29,745 bases of DNA from NCBI GenBank assembly GCA_002327305.1, contig DCUZ01000038.1, forward strand, positions 1 through 29,745. The letters run 5' to 3'. Positions within the stretch are counted from its first letter, which is position 1. The number at the start of each line of letters is the position of its first letter. The notes below the pieces were generated by a model. It saw only the letters and a program-made list of their open reading frames with translations. It did no database searches and was not told where the DNA came from. This stretch comes from Holophagales bacterium UBA2201 (GTDB taxonomy: Bacteria > Acidobacteriota > Thermoanaerobaculia > UBA2201). This document shows positions 7,225-14,468 of the stretch, one piece after another. Made by a program: the position numbers and the translations under genes.

Positions 7225-9048
7225 ATGTCCCCGCGCGGCCCGCGTTTCCTGAAGGCCTTGGCGTTTTTCGTCTTCCTCCTGCCCGACGCCGGCTTCTGCG
7301 CCGACGGCGGAGGGGGCTCCCACGCCCTCATCGGCAACATCGCCGTCGCCATCACCGCGGCGGCGGGGGTGGGACTGGCGATGAAACTCCTGCGGCAGCC
7401 GGTCATCTTCGGCCAGTTGCTGGCGGGGCTCATCATCGGGCCGGTGGGACTCAAGTTGATCACGGACCAGTCGCAGATCGTCACGATGGGCGAGATCGGC
7501 CTGATCCTCCTCCTCTTCATGATCGGGTTGGAGATCAACCTCCACAAGATGCTCTCGGCCGGGCGCCTGGTCCTGGTCCCGGGCCTCCTCCAATTTCCCC
7601 TCTGCGCCGGCCTGGGGTACGGCCTCGTCTTCCTTCTGGAGGCCGCCGGACTCGATTTCGGGGGCGGATACGCCCGGGCCTACTTCGCCATCGCCGTGGC
7701 CCTCTCCAGCACCATGATCGTGGTGAAACTGCTCTACGAAAAATCCGAGTTGGACACCCTGGCCGGGCGCGTCACCGTGGGCATCCTCATTTTCCAGGAC
7801 ATCTGGGCCATCATCATCCTGGCGGTCCAGCCCGGCCTGGCCGACCCCCGCCTCGGGGGGATCCTGCGCACCTTTCTCGCCGGGGCGGTGCTGGTGGCGG
7901 TGGCGATGGTCGCCAGCAAGCATGTCCTGCCCCGCCTCTTCCACCGCGTCGCCAAGGTGCCCGAACTCCTCCTGGTGATCAGCCTGGGGTGGTGCTTTCT
8001 CGTGGCGCTGGTGGCCGCCCGGCCCGAGGTGGGGCTTTCGATGGAGATGGGGGCCCTCATCGCGGGGGTCTCTCTGGCCACCTTCCCCTACAACGCCGAT
8101 GTCATCGCCCGGGTGGTGAGCATCCGGGATTTTTTCGTCACCCTCTTCTTCGTCGCCCTGGGGATGCAGATCCCCTGGCCCGACGCGGGAGTCCTGGCCG
8201 CGGCGGCCGCGATGGCGGGCGCCGCCCTCCTCCTCAGGGTCCCCGGCCTTCTCGTCCCCCTTCTGGCGCTGGGGGCCGGCCACCGGGTGTCCCTGCTGAC
8301 CTCCATCAACCTGGCGCAGGTGAGCGAGTTCTCCCTCGTGATCATGGCCCTGGGGGCGGGGTTCGGGCATATCGGGGAGCACACGGTGGCGGCGGCCATT
8401 TGGGTCTTCGCCATCCTGGCCATCCTCTCCACCTACCTCATCCAGAACAGCCACCGCCTCCAGGCCGCGGGGGGAAGGTTTTTGCGGGCCGCCGGCGTGC
8501 GCGACATCGGCGAAGGCGGGGAAACCGCAAGGATGCGGCGGGGGCATCCCGTCGTGGTGCTGGGATTTTACCGGACCGCCGGCGCCATGCTTTCGGAGTT
8601 GGCCGCCCATAACCCCGAGGCGGCCGCGCTGGTCAAGGTGGTGGACTTCAACCCGCTGGTGAGGGAGAAACTGGAGGTCATGGGGGTGGACTGCGTCTAT
8701 GGGGACATCAGCCACTCCGAAACGCTCAAACACGCCGGGCTGGAAGAGGGGAGGATATTCATCTGCACCCTTCCCGATCCCATCCTTAAAGGGACCACCA
8801 ACCTGCGCATGCTCCAAACCCTGCGGGCCATGTTCCCCGGCCGGGCGGTGGTGGTGACCGCCAAAAGCCCGGGCCAGGCGGCCGAACTTTACGCCGCCGG
8901 CGCCGATTTCGTCATCCAGCCCTCGGAACTGGCCGGCATCGAAGCGGCCCACGCGGTCGCCCTCGCCCTCGACGGGGCGCTGGCCGTGCGTCGGGAGGAA
9001 GCCCTGGCACGGCTGGCGGCCCGGAAGGAGATCCTGCCCGGGGAGTAA
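7225..9048 (+). CDS. KefB/KefC-type monovalent cation:proton antiporter (CPA2) with RCK domain
   Basis: The 607-aa protein has an N-terminal hydrophobic segment (residues ~8-25, possibly a signal sequence or first helix). A CPA2 membrane domain of roughly 12 helices follows, to about residue 420, including LLRQPVIFGQLLAGLIIGP and LLLFMIGLEI. A cytoplasmic TrkA-N/RCK-like Rossmann domain covers about 441-575. Such proteins exchange K+ or Na+ for protons and are gated through the nucleotide-binding domain. In this protein the usual GxGxxG dinucleotide loop reads GFYRTAG, so the middle glycine is lost and NAD(H) binding may be altered. It is a monocistronic unit with its own -10 box, and 75 bp separate it from the MacA-like gene. 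Confidence 0.9.
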   Translation: MSPRGPRFLKALAFFVFLLPDAGFCADGGGGSHALIGNIAVAITAAAGVGLAMKLLRQPVIFGQLLAGLIIGPVGLKLITDQSQIVTMGEIGLILLLFMIGLEINLHKMLSAGRLVLVPGLLQFPLCAGLGYGLVFLLEAAGLDFGGGYARAYFAIAVALSSTMIVVKLLYEKSELDTLAGRVTVGILIFQDIWAIIILAVQPGLADPRLGGILRTFLAGAVLVAVAMVASKHVLPRLFHRVAKVPELLLVISLGWCFLVALVAARPEVGLSMEMGALIAGVSLATFPYNADVIARVVSIRDFFVTLFFVALGMQIPWPDAGVLAAAAAMAGAALLLRVPGLLVPLLALGAGHRVSLLTSINLAQVSEFSLVIMALGAGFGHIGEHTVAAAIWVFAILAILSTYLIQNSHRLQAAGGRFLRAAGVRDIGEGGETARMRRGHPVVVLGFYRTAGAMLSELAAHNPEAAALVKVVDFNPLVREKLEVMGVDCVYGDISHSETLKHAGLEEGRIFICTLPDPILKGTTNLRMLQTLRAMFPGRAVVVTAKSPGQAAELYAAGADFVIQPSELAGIEAAHAVALALDGALAVRREEALARLAARKEILPGE

Positions 9049-9109
9049 CAAACCTCCCCCCGCAGACGGATCGGAAGGAATCGGTTGGAACCCGGGGCCG
9101 GTTCTTCCG

Positions 9110-9115
9110 TATATA
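9110..9115 (+). promoter_or_regulatory. possible -10 box for the export operon
   Basis: TATATA ends 8 nt before the ATG at 9124. A TTGGAA (9085-9090) lies 19 bp upstream, a weak -35 candidate. The geometry resembles the other near-leaderless promoters of the window, but the match is poorer. Confidence 0.35.
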
Positions 9116-9123
9116 TGAGTACC

Positions 9124-10227
9124 ATGAAGAAAACCCTCAGAATCGTCCTCATCGTGGCGTTTCTCGGCGCGGCGGGCTTCGGGCTCGTGGCATGGAAAAA
9201 GGGCGCCTCCGGCAAGAAGAACGGCATCACCCTCGTGGAGGTCAAGAAGGGGACCATCGTGGACAAGGCCCTGGCCGTGGGGCAGATCGTCCCCCGCAAG
9301 GAGGTCCAGGTCAAGTCCCAGATCTCCGGCATCGTCCGCGAGTACTTCGTCGAGGTGGGGGAACCCATCCGGATGGGCGAGCCCCTCTTCTCCATCATCC
9401 CGGACCCCACCCCCCTCGAGTTGGCCGACGCCGAGCGGCGCATCCAGCTGGCCCAGGTGACCTACGACAAGGCGCAGACCGACCTGGAGCGCTACGACGC
9501 CCTCCGGGGCGAGGGGCTCATCCCCCCAGGCGACTACGACGGCCGGAAGCAGGCCTTCGACCAGGCCCGCATCCAGTTGGAGCAGGCCAAGGACCAGTAC
9601 TCCCTGATCAAGGAGGGGAAGATCCTGCGGGCCGGCGGCAAGGGCGTCGACTCGGTCATCCGGGCGCCGGCCACCGGCACCGTCCTGGAACGCCCCGTCA
9701 ACGCCGGGGACCCGGTGGTCCCGCTCACCTCCTACCAGGCCGGGACGGTGCTGATGACCCTGGCCGACATGGGCGATCTGATCTTCAAGGGGACCGTGGA
9801 CGAGATCGACGTGGGCAAATTGCACGAGGGGCTCCCGGTCCGCATCCAGATCGGCGCCCTCCCCGAGGCCCAGGTGAAGGGGGAGCTGACCCGCATCGCC
9901 CCCAAGGCCAGGGAAAAGGACGGGGCCACCCTCTTCGACGTGGAGGTGACGATCAACGACGCGGGCGGAGCGGTCCTCCGCGCCGGGTTCTCGGCGAACG
10001 CCGATATCGTCATCCGGGAGAAGCAGGAGGTCCTCATCCTCCCCGAACGGCTCGTGACCTTCGAGGCCGACAAGGCCTTCGTGGAGGTCCCCGCGGCCGA
10101 TCCGAAGAAGGAGCCCGTGCGGCGCGCGATCAAGGCCGGCCTCTCCGACGGCTTGCAGGTGGAGGTCCTGGAGGGGCTGGCCGAGGGCGAGAAGGTGGTC
10201 CAGCGGCCGCCCAAGGAGATCACGTAA
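9124..10227 (+). CDS. MacA/HlyD-family periplasmic adaptor (membrane fusion protein)
   Basis: The 367-aa protein has an N-terminal signal anchor (residues ~5-23), a first lipoyl half (VKSQISGIVREYFVEVGEPI), a helical hairpin rich in Glu/Gln/Lys (about 100-165), a second lipoyl half (IRAPATGTVLERPVNAGDPV) and a beta-barrel and membrane-proximal part. This order is typical of MacA-like adaptors that link an inner-membrane ABC transporter to an outer-membrane exit duct. ATG 9124 is preferred. An in-frame ATG at 9115 would add three residues but falls within the proposed -10 box. Two permease genes and an ATPase gene follow on the same strand, so the four form one system. No TolC homologue is present in the window. 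Confidence 0.9.
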   Translation: MKKTLRIVLIVAFLGAAGFGLVAWKKGASGKKNGITLVEVKKGTIVDKALAVGQIVPRKEVQVKSQISGIVREYFVEVGEPIRMGEPLFSIIPDPTPLELADAERRIQLAQVTYDKAQTDLERYDALRGEGLIPPGDYDGRKQAFDQARIQLEQAKDQYSLIKEGKILRAGGKGVDSVIRAPATGTVLERPVNAGDPVVPLTSYQAGTVLMTLADMGDLIFKGTVDEIDVGKLHEGLPVRIQIGALPEAQVKGELTRIAPKAREKDGATLFDVEVTINDAGGAVLRAGFSANADIVIREKQEVLILPERLVTFEADKAFVEVPAADPKKEPVRRAIKAGLSDGLQVEVLEGLAEGEKVVQRPPKEIT

Positions 10228-10236
10228 ATGAAAAGC

Positions 10237-10315
10237 AGTTTCGAGTTTCGAGTTCCGAGTTCCGAGTGGGATGGCCGACCGGAAACTTTAAACTCGCAAC
10301 TCGTAACTCGCAACT
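10237..10315 (+). repeat. inverted heptad repeat (AGTTNCG) between adaptor and permease genes
   Basis: The left arm has four heptads AGTTTCG, AGTTTCG, AGTTCCG, AGTTCCG (10237-10264). The right arm (10291-10315) reads AACTCGC, AACTCGT, AACTCGC, AACT, the same AGTTNCG consensus on the other strand. The arms can pair over about 24 bp with a mismatch at each N position, around a ~25-nt loop. The array begins 9 nt after the adaptor stop codon. The right arm abuts the GGAGG Shine-Dalgarno sequence of the next gene, so it could limit translation of the permease or stabilise the upstream message. Confidence 0.75.
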
Positions 10316-10327
10316 GGAGGTGGGGCG

Positions 10328-11563
10328 GTGGTACTTAGAAACTACCTCCGCCAGTTCCTCCGGGATGTCCGGACGCAGAGGTTGCGCTTTTTCATGACGC
10401 TCTTCGGGATCGTCTGGGGGACCGTGTCCGTGACCCTGCTGCTGGCCTTCGGCGAGGGGATGCATCGCAAGATGGCGGCCGATGCCAAGGGGCTGGGGGA
10501 AAACATCGTCATCTGCTGGCCGGGACGCACCGGCAAGCCCTGGCAGGGGCTCAACAAGGGACGGGCCGTGCGGATGACCGAGCAGGACGTGGAGCGGTTG
10601 AGGACGGAGGTTCCCGACATCACGGCCATCGCCCCGGAGTACTCCACCGGATCGGCCCGGTTCGTGGTGGGCAAAAAGACGCTGGTGCCGTACCTCGCCG
10701 GCACCTGGCCCGAGTATGCCGACATGCGCAGCATCATCCCCGATTCCGGGAGCCGATTTCTCAACGCCACCGACATGGAACGGCGGCGCCGGGTCATCTT
10801 CATCGGCCACAAGCTCAAGGCCGATCTCTTCGGGGAGCAGGAGGCGGTCGGGGCCGGCATTGATATCGAGGGGACCCCGTTCCTGGTCGTCGGGGTGATG
10901 CAGCCCAAGGGGCAGGACTCCTCCTACCGGGGCCGCGACGAAGACACGGGGTACATCCCCTCCACGGTCTTCCGCGACATGTTCGGCCGCACCTATATCG
11001 AGAACTTCGTCTTCCAGGTGGGCGATCCCACCCGGGTGGAGCGGGCGAAGAAGGGGATCATCGCGGCCGCGGCCAGGAAGTTCAAGTTCGACCCCGAGGA
11101 CAAGGAAGCCATCGGGATGTGGGACACCACCGAGATGACCCAGTTCTTCAACACCTTCTTCATGGCGTTCCGCCTCTTCCTCGGCATCGTGGGGGCGCTG
11201 ACGCTCGTGGTGGGGGGGATCGGGGTCTCCAACATCATGCACGTGGTGGTGGAGGAGCGCACCAAGGAGATCGGCGTCAAGATGGCCCTGGGGGCCAAGA
11301 GGCGCACCATCATGGGGCAGTTCATGTTCGAGACCTTCGCCATCACCCTCCTGGGGGCCGGGTTGGGGTTCCTCATCACGGCGGCCATCTGCGGCGGCTT
11401 CCCCGCCCAGTTCAACCAGTACGTGGGGACGCCCCGCCTCTCCCTCCAGGTTTCCCTCGTCACGGCCGGAGTGCTGGGGGCCATCGGATTCCTGGCGGGG
11501 TGGTTTCCCGCGCGCGCGGCGGCCAACCTCAACCCCGTCCAGGCGCTGAAATACGACCTATGA
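10328..11563 (+). CDS. MacB/FtsX-type ABC transporter permease, first copy
   Basis: The 411-aa protein has one N-terminal transmembrane helix (about 20-40), a large periplasmic MacB-PCD-like domain (about 45-265) and three C-terminal helices in an FtsX domain. The last part includes the conserved VVGGIGVSNIM and EIGVKMALGAKRR stretches. Permeases of this type act as mechanotransmitters that couple cytoplasmic ATP hydrolysis to periplasmic export or lipoprotein release. The start is GTG 10328, preceded by GGAGG at 10316-10320. Its stop overlaps the second permease start (ATGA). Unlike E. coli MacB it has no fused ATPase domain; that is encoded separately downstream. Confidence 0.92.
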   Translation: MVLRNYLRQFLRDVRTQRLRFFMTLFGIVWGTVSVTLLLAFGEGMHRKMAADAKGLGENIVICWPGRTGKPWQGLNKGRAVRMTEQDVERLRTEVPDITAIAPEYSTGSARFVVGKKTLVPYLAGTWPEYADMRSIIPDSGSRFLNATDMERRRRVIFIGHKLKADLFGEQEAVGAGIDIEGTPFLVVGVMQPKGQDSSYRGRDEDTGYIPSTVFRDMFGRTYIENFVFQVGDPTRVERAKKGIIAAAARKFKFDPEDKEAIGMWDTTEMTQFFNTFFMAFRLFLGIVGALTLVVGGIGVSNIMHVVVEERTKEIGVKMALGAKRRTIMGQFMFETFAITLLGAGLGFLITAAICGGFPAQFNQYVGTPRLSLQVSLVTAGVLGAIGFLAGWFPARAAANLNPVQALKYDL

Positions 11564-12810
11564 AACTCGTCCTCCACCTGTTCCGGCGTGCCACCCGCAT
11601 CCAGGTCAAACGGATGGTGATGACGGTCATGGCGCTCACCTGGGGGACCATCTCCATCGTCCTCCTCCTCGCCTTCGGCGAGGGGTTGCAGCGCAACATG
11701 GCCCGCAACCAGAAAGGGATGGGGGAGGGGATCGTCGTGGTGTGGCCGGGGGAGTCGGAGAAGGCCTTTCAGGGCCTGCCCGCCGGGCGGCGGATCAGGA
11801 TGCGGCCGGAGGACGTCCAATACGCCCTTGAAAACATCCCGGAGATCGCGGCCGCGAGCGGCGAAATGCGCCAGTGGGGCATCCAGATCACCTACGGCCG
11901 CAAGTCGGTCAACAACCGGGCCTTCGGGGTGGAGCCGTCCTACGGGGACCTGCGGGCCCACTATCCGGAGGCGGGGGGGCGGTTCATCAACGCCGCCGAC
12001 ATGCGCGAGCGGCGGCGGGTCCTCTTCATCGGCAACGAACTGAGGGACGAACTCTTCGGAGAGGGGGGGGAGGCCGTCGGGAAGGTGGTCCTCCTCAACA
12101 GGATCCCGTTCACCGTCATCGGGGTGCTGAAGAAGAAGATGCAGATGGGGATGTACAGCGGCCCGGACGCCAACCGCGTCACCATGCCCCTGACCACCTT
12201 CGCCGCCCTCTTCGGCCGCACCACCCTCAACAACCTGGTCTACAAGCCGGCCGATCCCGCCCGGACCGAGGCGGTGCGCAAGCAGTTCTTCGCCGCGATG
12301 GGGAAAAAACTGCGCTTCCATCCGGAGGACACCCGGGCGTTCTACCTCTGGGACACCGTCAAGACGCAGGGGATGATGACCAACATCCTCTTCGGCATCA
12401 AGGTGTTCCTCGGCGTCATCGGCGGCCTCACCCTCCTCATCGGGGGCGTGGGGGTGGCCAACATCATGTACGCCGTCGTCAAACAGCGCACCGTGGAGTT
12501 CGGCATCCTCATGGCCCTCGGGGCGCGCCGGTCGGCCATCATGGGGCCGCTGATCCTGGAGACCCTGTTCCTGACCGCCCTGGGGGGCCTCTTCGGCATT
12601 GGCATCGGGGCCGCCCTGGTGCAGCTGCTCGGGTGGCTCCAGGGGATGGCCAAGAGCGAGGCGATGCAGTTTCTGGGCAAGCCCACCTTTTCGGCCACCC
12701 TGGCCATCGTGACGGTGGCCATCCTCGGGATCATCGGGTTCCTGGCGGGCTATTTCCCCGCCCGCAGAGCGACCTCCATCCAACCCGCCCAGGTGCTGCG
12801 CTATGAATAA
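11560..12810 (+). CDS. MacB/FtsX-type ABC transporter permease, second copy
   Basis: The 416-aa paralogue of the preceding gene has the same layout: an N-terminal helix with LTWGTISIVLLLAFGEG, a periplasmic domain, and C-terminal FtsX helices with LIGGVGVANIM and EFGILMALGARRS. The ATG at 11560 overlaps the previous stop by 4 nt, suggesting equal synthesis and a heterodimeric permease. The reading frame is open upstream of this ATG but that part has no homology. The pair likely arose by duplication: both share the GTxSxxLLLAFGEGxxRxMA segment near the first helix. Confidence 0.92.
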   Translation: MKLVLHLFRRATRIQVKRMVMTVMALTWGTISIVLLLAFGEGLQRNMARNQKGMGEGIVVVWPGESEKAFQGLPAGRRIRMRPEDVQYALENIPEIAAASGEMRQWGIQITYGRKSVNNRAFGVEPSYGDLRAHYPEAGGRFINAADMRERRRVLFIGNELRDELFGEGGEAVGKVVLLNRIPFTVIGVLKKKMQMGMYSGPDANRVTMPLTTFAALFGRTTLNNLVYKPADPARTEAVRKQFFAAMGKKLRFHPEDTRAFYLWDTVKTQGMMTNILFGIKVFLGVIGGLTLLIGGVGVANIMYAVVKQRTVEFGILMALGARRSAIMGPLILETLFLTALGGLFGIGIGAALVQLLGWLQGMAKSEAMQFLGKPTFSATLAIVTVAILGIIGFLAGYFPARRATSIQPAQVLRYE

Positions 12811-12827
12811 CGTTCCTTGCATCGCAG

Positions 12828-12847
12828 GGGCACAGCATGCTGTGCCC
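12828..12847. repeat. 20-bp perfect palindrome
   Basis: GGGCACAGCATGCTGTGCCC is a perfect palindrome between the second permease and the ATPase gene. It recurs at 13713-13732 and, with one change, at 14031-14050. It belongs to the widespread class of GTAGGGGC-type REP-like sequences, although this copy lacks the GTA prefix. Confidence 0.75.
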
Positions 12848-12873
12848 GCGGTCCACGCAAAGGAGAATGACCG

Positions 12874-13578
12874 ATGAACGGCAACGGCCGCGGCCTCATC
12901 GAACTGGACGACCTGCGCAAGGTCTACGACACCGGCAAGACCACCGTGGAGGCCCTCCGCTCCATCACCCTGACCGTCCGGGAGAACGAGTTCGTCTCCA
13001 TCATGGGCCCCTCCGGCTCGGGCAAGTCCACCCTGATGAACATCATCGGCTGCCTCGACACGGCCTCCTCGGGTTCGTACCGGTTGAAGGGGGAGGAGGT
13101 TTCGGACCTCGATCGGGACCGCCTGGCCGAGATCCGCAACCAGCGCATCGGCTTCATCTTCCAGAACTTCAACCTCCTGCCCTCGCTCACCGCGTTCGAG
13201 AACGTGGAACTACCCCTCCTGTTCAAGGGCGCCCCGACCCGGGAGCGCCGGGAGCGGACGGAGCACCTGCTGGGGCAGGTGGGGCTGGCCGACCGGATGA
13301 AGCACCGCCCCACGGAGCTCTCCGGCGGGCAGATGCAGCGGGTGGCCATCGCGCGGGCCCTGGCGTGCGACCCCGACATCATCCTGGCCGACGAGCCCAC
13401 GGGCAACCTGGACACCACCTCCGGCAAGGACATCATCGGCCTCTTCGAGGAGTTGCACCACGCCGGCCGGACCCTCGTGGTCATCACCCACGACCAGGCG
13501 ATCGCCCGGCGCACGAAAAGGATCGTCCACATCCAGGACGGACTGATCACTTCGGACGGACCGGCGCTGCAAGGCTGA
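12874..13578 (+). CDS. LolD/MacB-type ABC transporter ATP-binding protein
   Basis: This 234-aa nucleotide-binding subunit has all catalytic motifs: Walker A GPSGSGKS at about 45-52, Q-loop Gln97, signature LSGGQMQR from 149, Walker B IILADEP ending at about 174 and the switch His206. The length and the NFNLLPSLTAFENVELP segment fit the LolD/MacB/FtsE group that pairs with FtsX-type permeases. It powers the two permeases encoded just upstream. The 63-bp gap contains a REP-like palindrome, and an AAGGAG Shine-Dalgarno sequence precedes the ATG. The last ~30 bp of the gene, from 13545, are repeated at 13796 as part of a tandem duplication. Confidence 0.95.
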   Translation: MNGNGRGLIELDDLRKVYDTGKTTVEALRSITLTVRENEFVSIMGPSGSGKSTLMNIIGCLDTASSGSYRLKGEEVSDLDRDRLAEIRNQRIGFIFQNFNLLPSLTAFENVELPLLFKGAPTRERRERTEHLLGQVGLADRMKHRPTELSGGQMQRVAIARALACDPDIILADEPTGNLDTTSGKDIIGLFEELHHAGRTLVVITHDQAIARRTKRIVHIQDGLITSDGPALQG

Positions 13579-13608
13579 AGGCGGAAGGCAACAGAGAGGC
13601 ATCTGTAG

Positions 13609-13629
13609 GGGCGACCCGGCGGGTCGCCC
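13609..13629. repeat. REP-like hairpin, copy A
   Basis: GGGCGACCC, loop GGC, GGGTCGCCC: a perfect 9-bp stem preceded by GTAG. A second copy lies at 13926-13946 with loop GGT. It sits 30 nt downstream of the ATPase stop and could protect the 3' end of the export operon mRNA. There is no T-tract, so it is not a standard terminator. Confidence 0.7.
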
Positions 13630-13712
13630 GGCGGCGGCAGGGGATGAAATCCAATTGCAAAATGCAAAATGAAAATTGCAAAATGACAAAGCCTGCCGCT
13701 GATGCCTCGTAG

Positions 13713-13732
13713 GGGCACAGCATGCTGTGCCC
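13713..13732. repeat. 20-bp palindrome, copy A of duplication
   Basis: GGGCACAGCATGCTGTGCCC, identical to 12828-12847, preceded by CTCGTAG. It is followed by a second short palindrome, GGGATGTCCC. Confidence 0.7.
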
Positions 13733-13822
13733 TGGGTGGGATGTCCCATTTTCCGAAATTCAGCGGTGGCAAATGCTGAAATTGTCAATAATAAAGATCA
13801 CTTCGGACGGACCGGCGCTGCA

Positions 13823-13916
13823 AGGCTGAAGGCGGAAGGCTGAAGGGGAAGCAAGGCAACAGGCGGCAGGCATCAGACTGTAGGCCACAGGCCTTAGGCT
13901 GCAGGCTGCAGGGGGG
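13823..13916 (+). repeat. heptad array AGGCNNN, 13 units
   Basis: The array reads AGGCTGA, AGGCGGA, AGGCTGA, AGGGGAA, (GCA), AGGCAAC, AGGCGGC, AGGCATC, AGACTGT, AGGCCAC, AGGCCTT, AGGCTGC, AGGCTGC, AGGGGGG. Four positions are nearly fixed and three vary freely, with one 3-nt slip. Copy A has only three or four units (13572-13599), beginning at the stop codon of the ATPase gene. Most of the length difference between copies A and B comes from this array. Confidence 0.75.
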
Positions 13917-13925
13917 CATCTGTAG

Positions 13926-13946
13926 GGGCGACCCGGTGGGTCGCCC
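13926..13946. repeat. REP-like hairpin, copy B
   Basis: GGGCGACCC, loop GGT, GGGTCGCCC. This is the copy B counterpart of 13609-13629, differing in one loop base, with the stem fully conserved. Confidence 0.7.
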
Positions 13947-14030
13947 TGGGGGGTGGGGAGGATACGAATGAATTGCAAAATGCAAAATGAAAATTGCAAA
14001 ATGACAAAGCCTGCCGCTGATGCCTCGTAG

Positions 14031-14050
14031 GGGCACAGCATGATGTGCCC
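14031..14050. repeat. near-palindrome, copy B of duplication
   Basis: GGGCACAGCATGATGTGCCC. It differs from copy A by one C-to-A change in the centre, so the palindrome is slightly broken. Confidence 0.65.
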
Positions 14051-14145
14051 TGGGTGGGATGTCCCATTTTCCGAAATTCAGCGGTGGCAAATGCTGAAAT
14101 TATCAATAAAAAAGATCTGACCGACCCCAATTATCCCAATTATCC

Positions 14146-14205
14146 CGCCAGTACGCCCAGATGCACAAGATGATCAAGAAGATGGGAAAACGGAAGATGT
14201 TCTGA
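14146..14205 (+). pseudogene. possible 3' remnant of ffh (signal recognition particle protein)
   Basis: In one frame the sequence encodes RQYAQMHKMIKKMGKRKMF followed by TGA. This resembles the Met/Lys-rich C-terminal end of the Ffh M domain, typically QMxKMMKKM followed by Gly and basic residues. No start codon or upstream Ffh sequence is present. The fragment begins about 30 bp after the end of duplication copy B, where copy A instead continued into the ATPase 3' end. A direct repeat of AATTATCCC lies just before it. The match is short and low in complexity, so chance similarity is possible. Confidence 0.3.
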
Positions 14206-14468
14206 CTGTTGAAATCCCTTCACGCGCAGCAGGGAATAATCATTCCCAAGATCAATTGCTCTTCCGTGGGTACATCAATCAAGATCTTTTCAATTAATTG
14301 AAAGATTTTCAATTATTTGATAGTACATGCCGCAATGCACTAATAATCATATAATATATACAATTGGTAAAATAAGACTTATCGCGCTGGGTATTTTTTC
14401 GGGTCGGATGGCACAAAGATTGCATAAATAAAATTGCATAAATAATGTAGGAGTACAAGGAGGTCGGC
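14206..14468. other. AT-rich intergenic stretch with palindromes before the secreted-protein gene
   Basis: This stretch is conspicuously AT-rich. It contains hairpin GGGAAT-AATC-ATTCCC (14232-14247), a perfect 16-bp palindrome TTTCAATTAATTGAAA (14288-14303), an isolated TATAAT (14350-14355), and the direct repeat TTGCATAAATAA near 14420-14445. The palindrome has operator-like geometry. No promoter with both boxes at proper spacing is convincing, and no gene is supported here. Confidence 0.4.

Larger units (their letters stand above)
13545..14113 (+). repeat. tandem duplication that includes the 3' end of the ATPase gene
   Basis: Copy A is 13545-13795 and copy B is 13796-14113. Both begin GATCACTTCGGACGG, the last codons and stop of the ABC ATPase gene, so copy B carries an orphan gene end. 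Both contain a GGGCGACCC hairpin, an A-rich stretch with repeated AATTGCAAAATG, a GGGCACAGCAT palindrome and the ending TCAATAA(T/A)AAAGATC. Copy B is longer mainly because it holds a 7-bp-period array (13823-13916). The last ~140 bp differ at only a few positions, so the duplication is recent or homogenised. Minus-strand ORFs here are by-products of the repeat. Confidence 0.9.

Noticed and set aside
7219..9825. Long - strand ORF of 868 codons opposite the antiporter and adaptor genes
   Set aside because: It is the antisense of two well-supported genes, arises from GC-rich third positions, and its translation is low-complexity His/Gly/Asp/Glu-rich without any motif.
13760..14130. Repeated - strand ORFs with similar translations in the duplication block
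   Set aside because: They are translations of the repeat units (REP palindromes and A-rich stretch), without a ribosome-binding site or a plausible protein.
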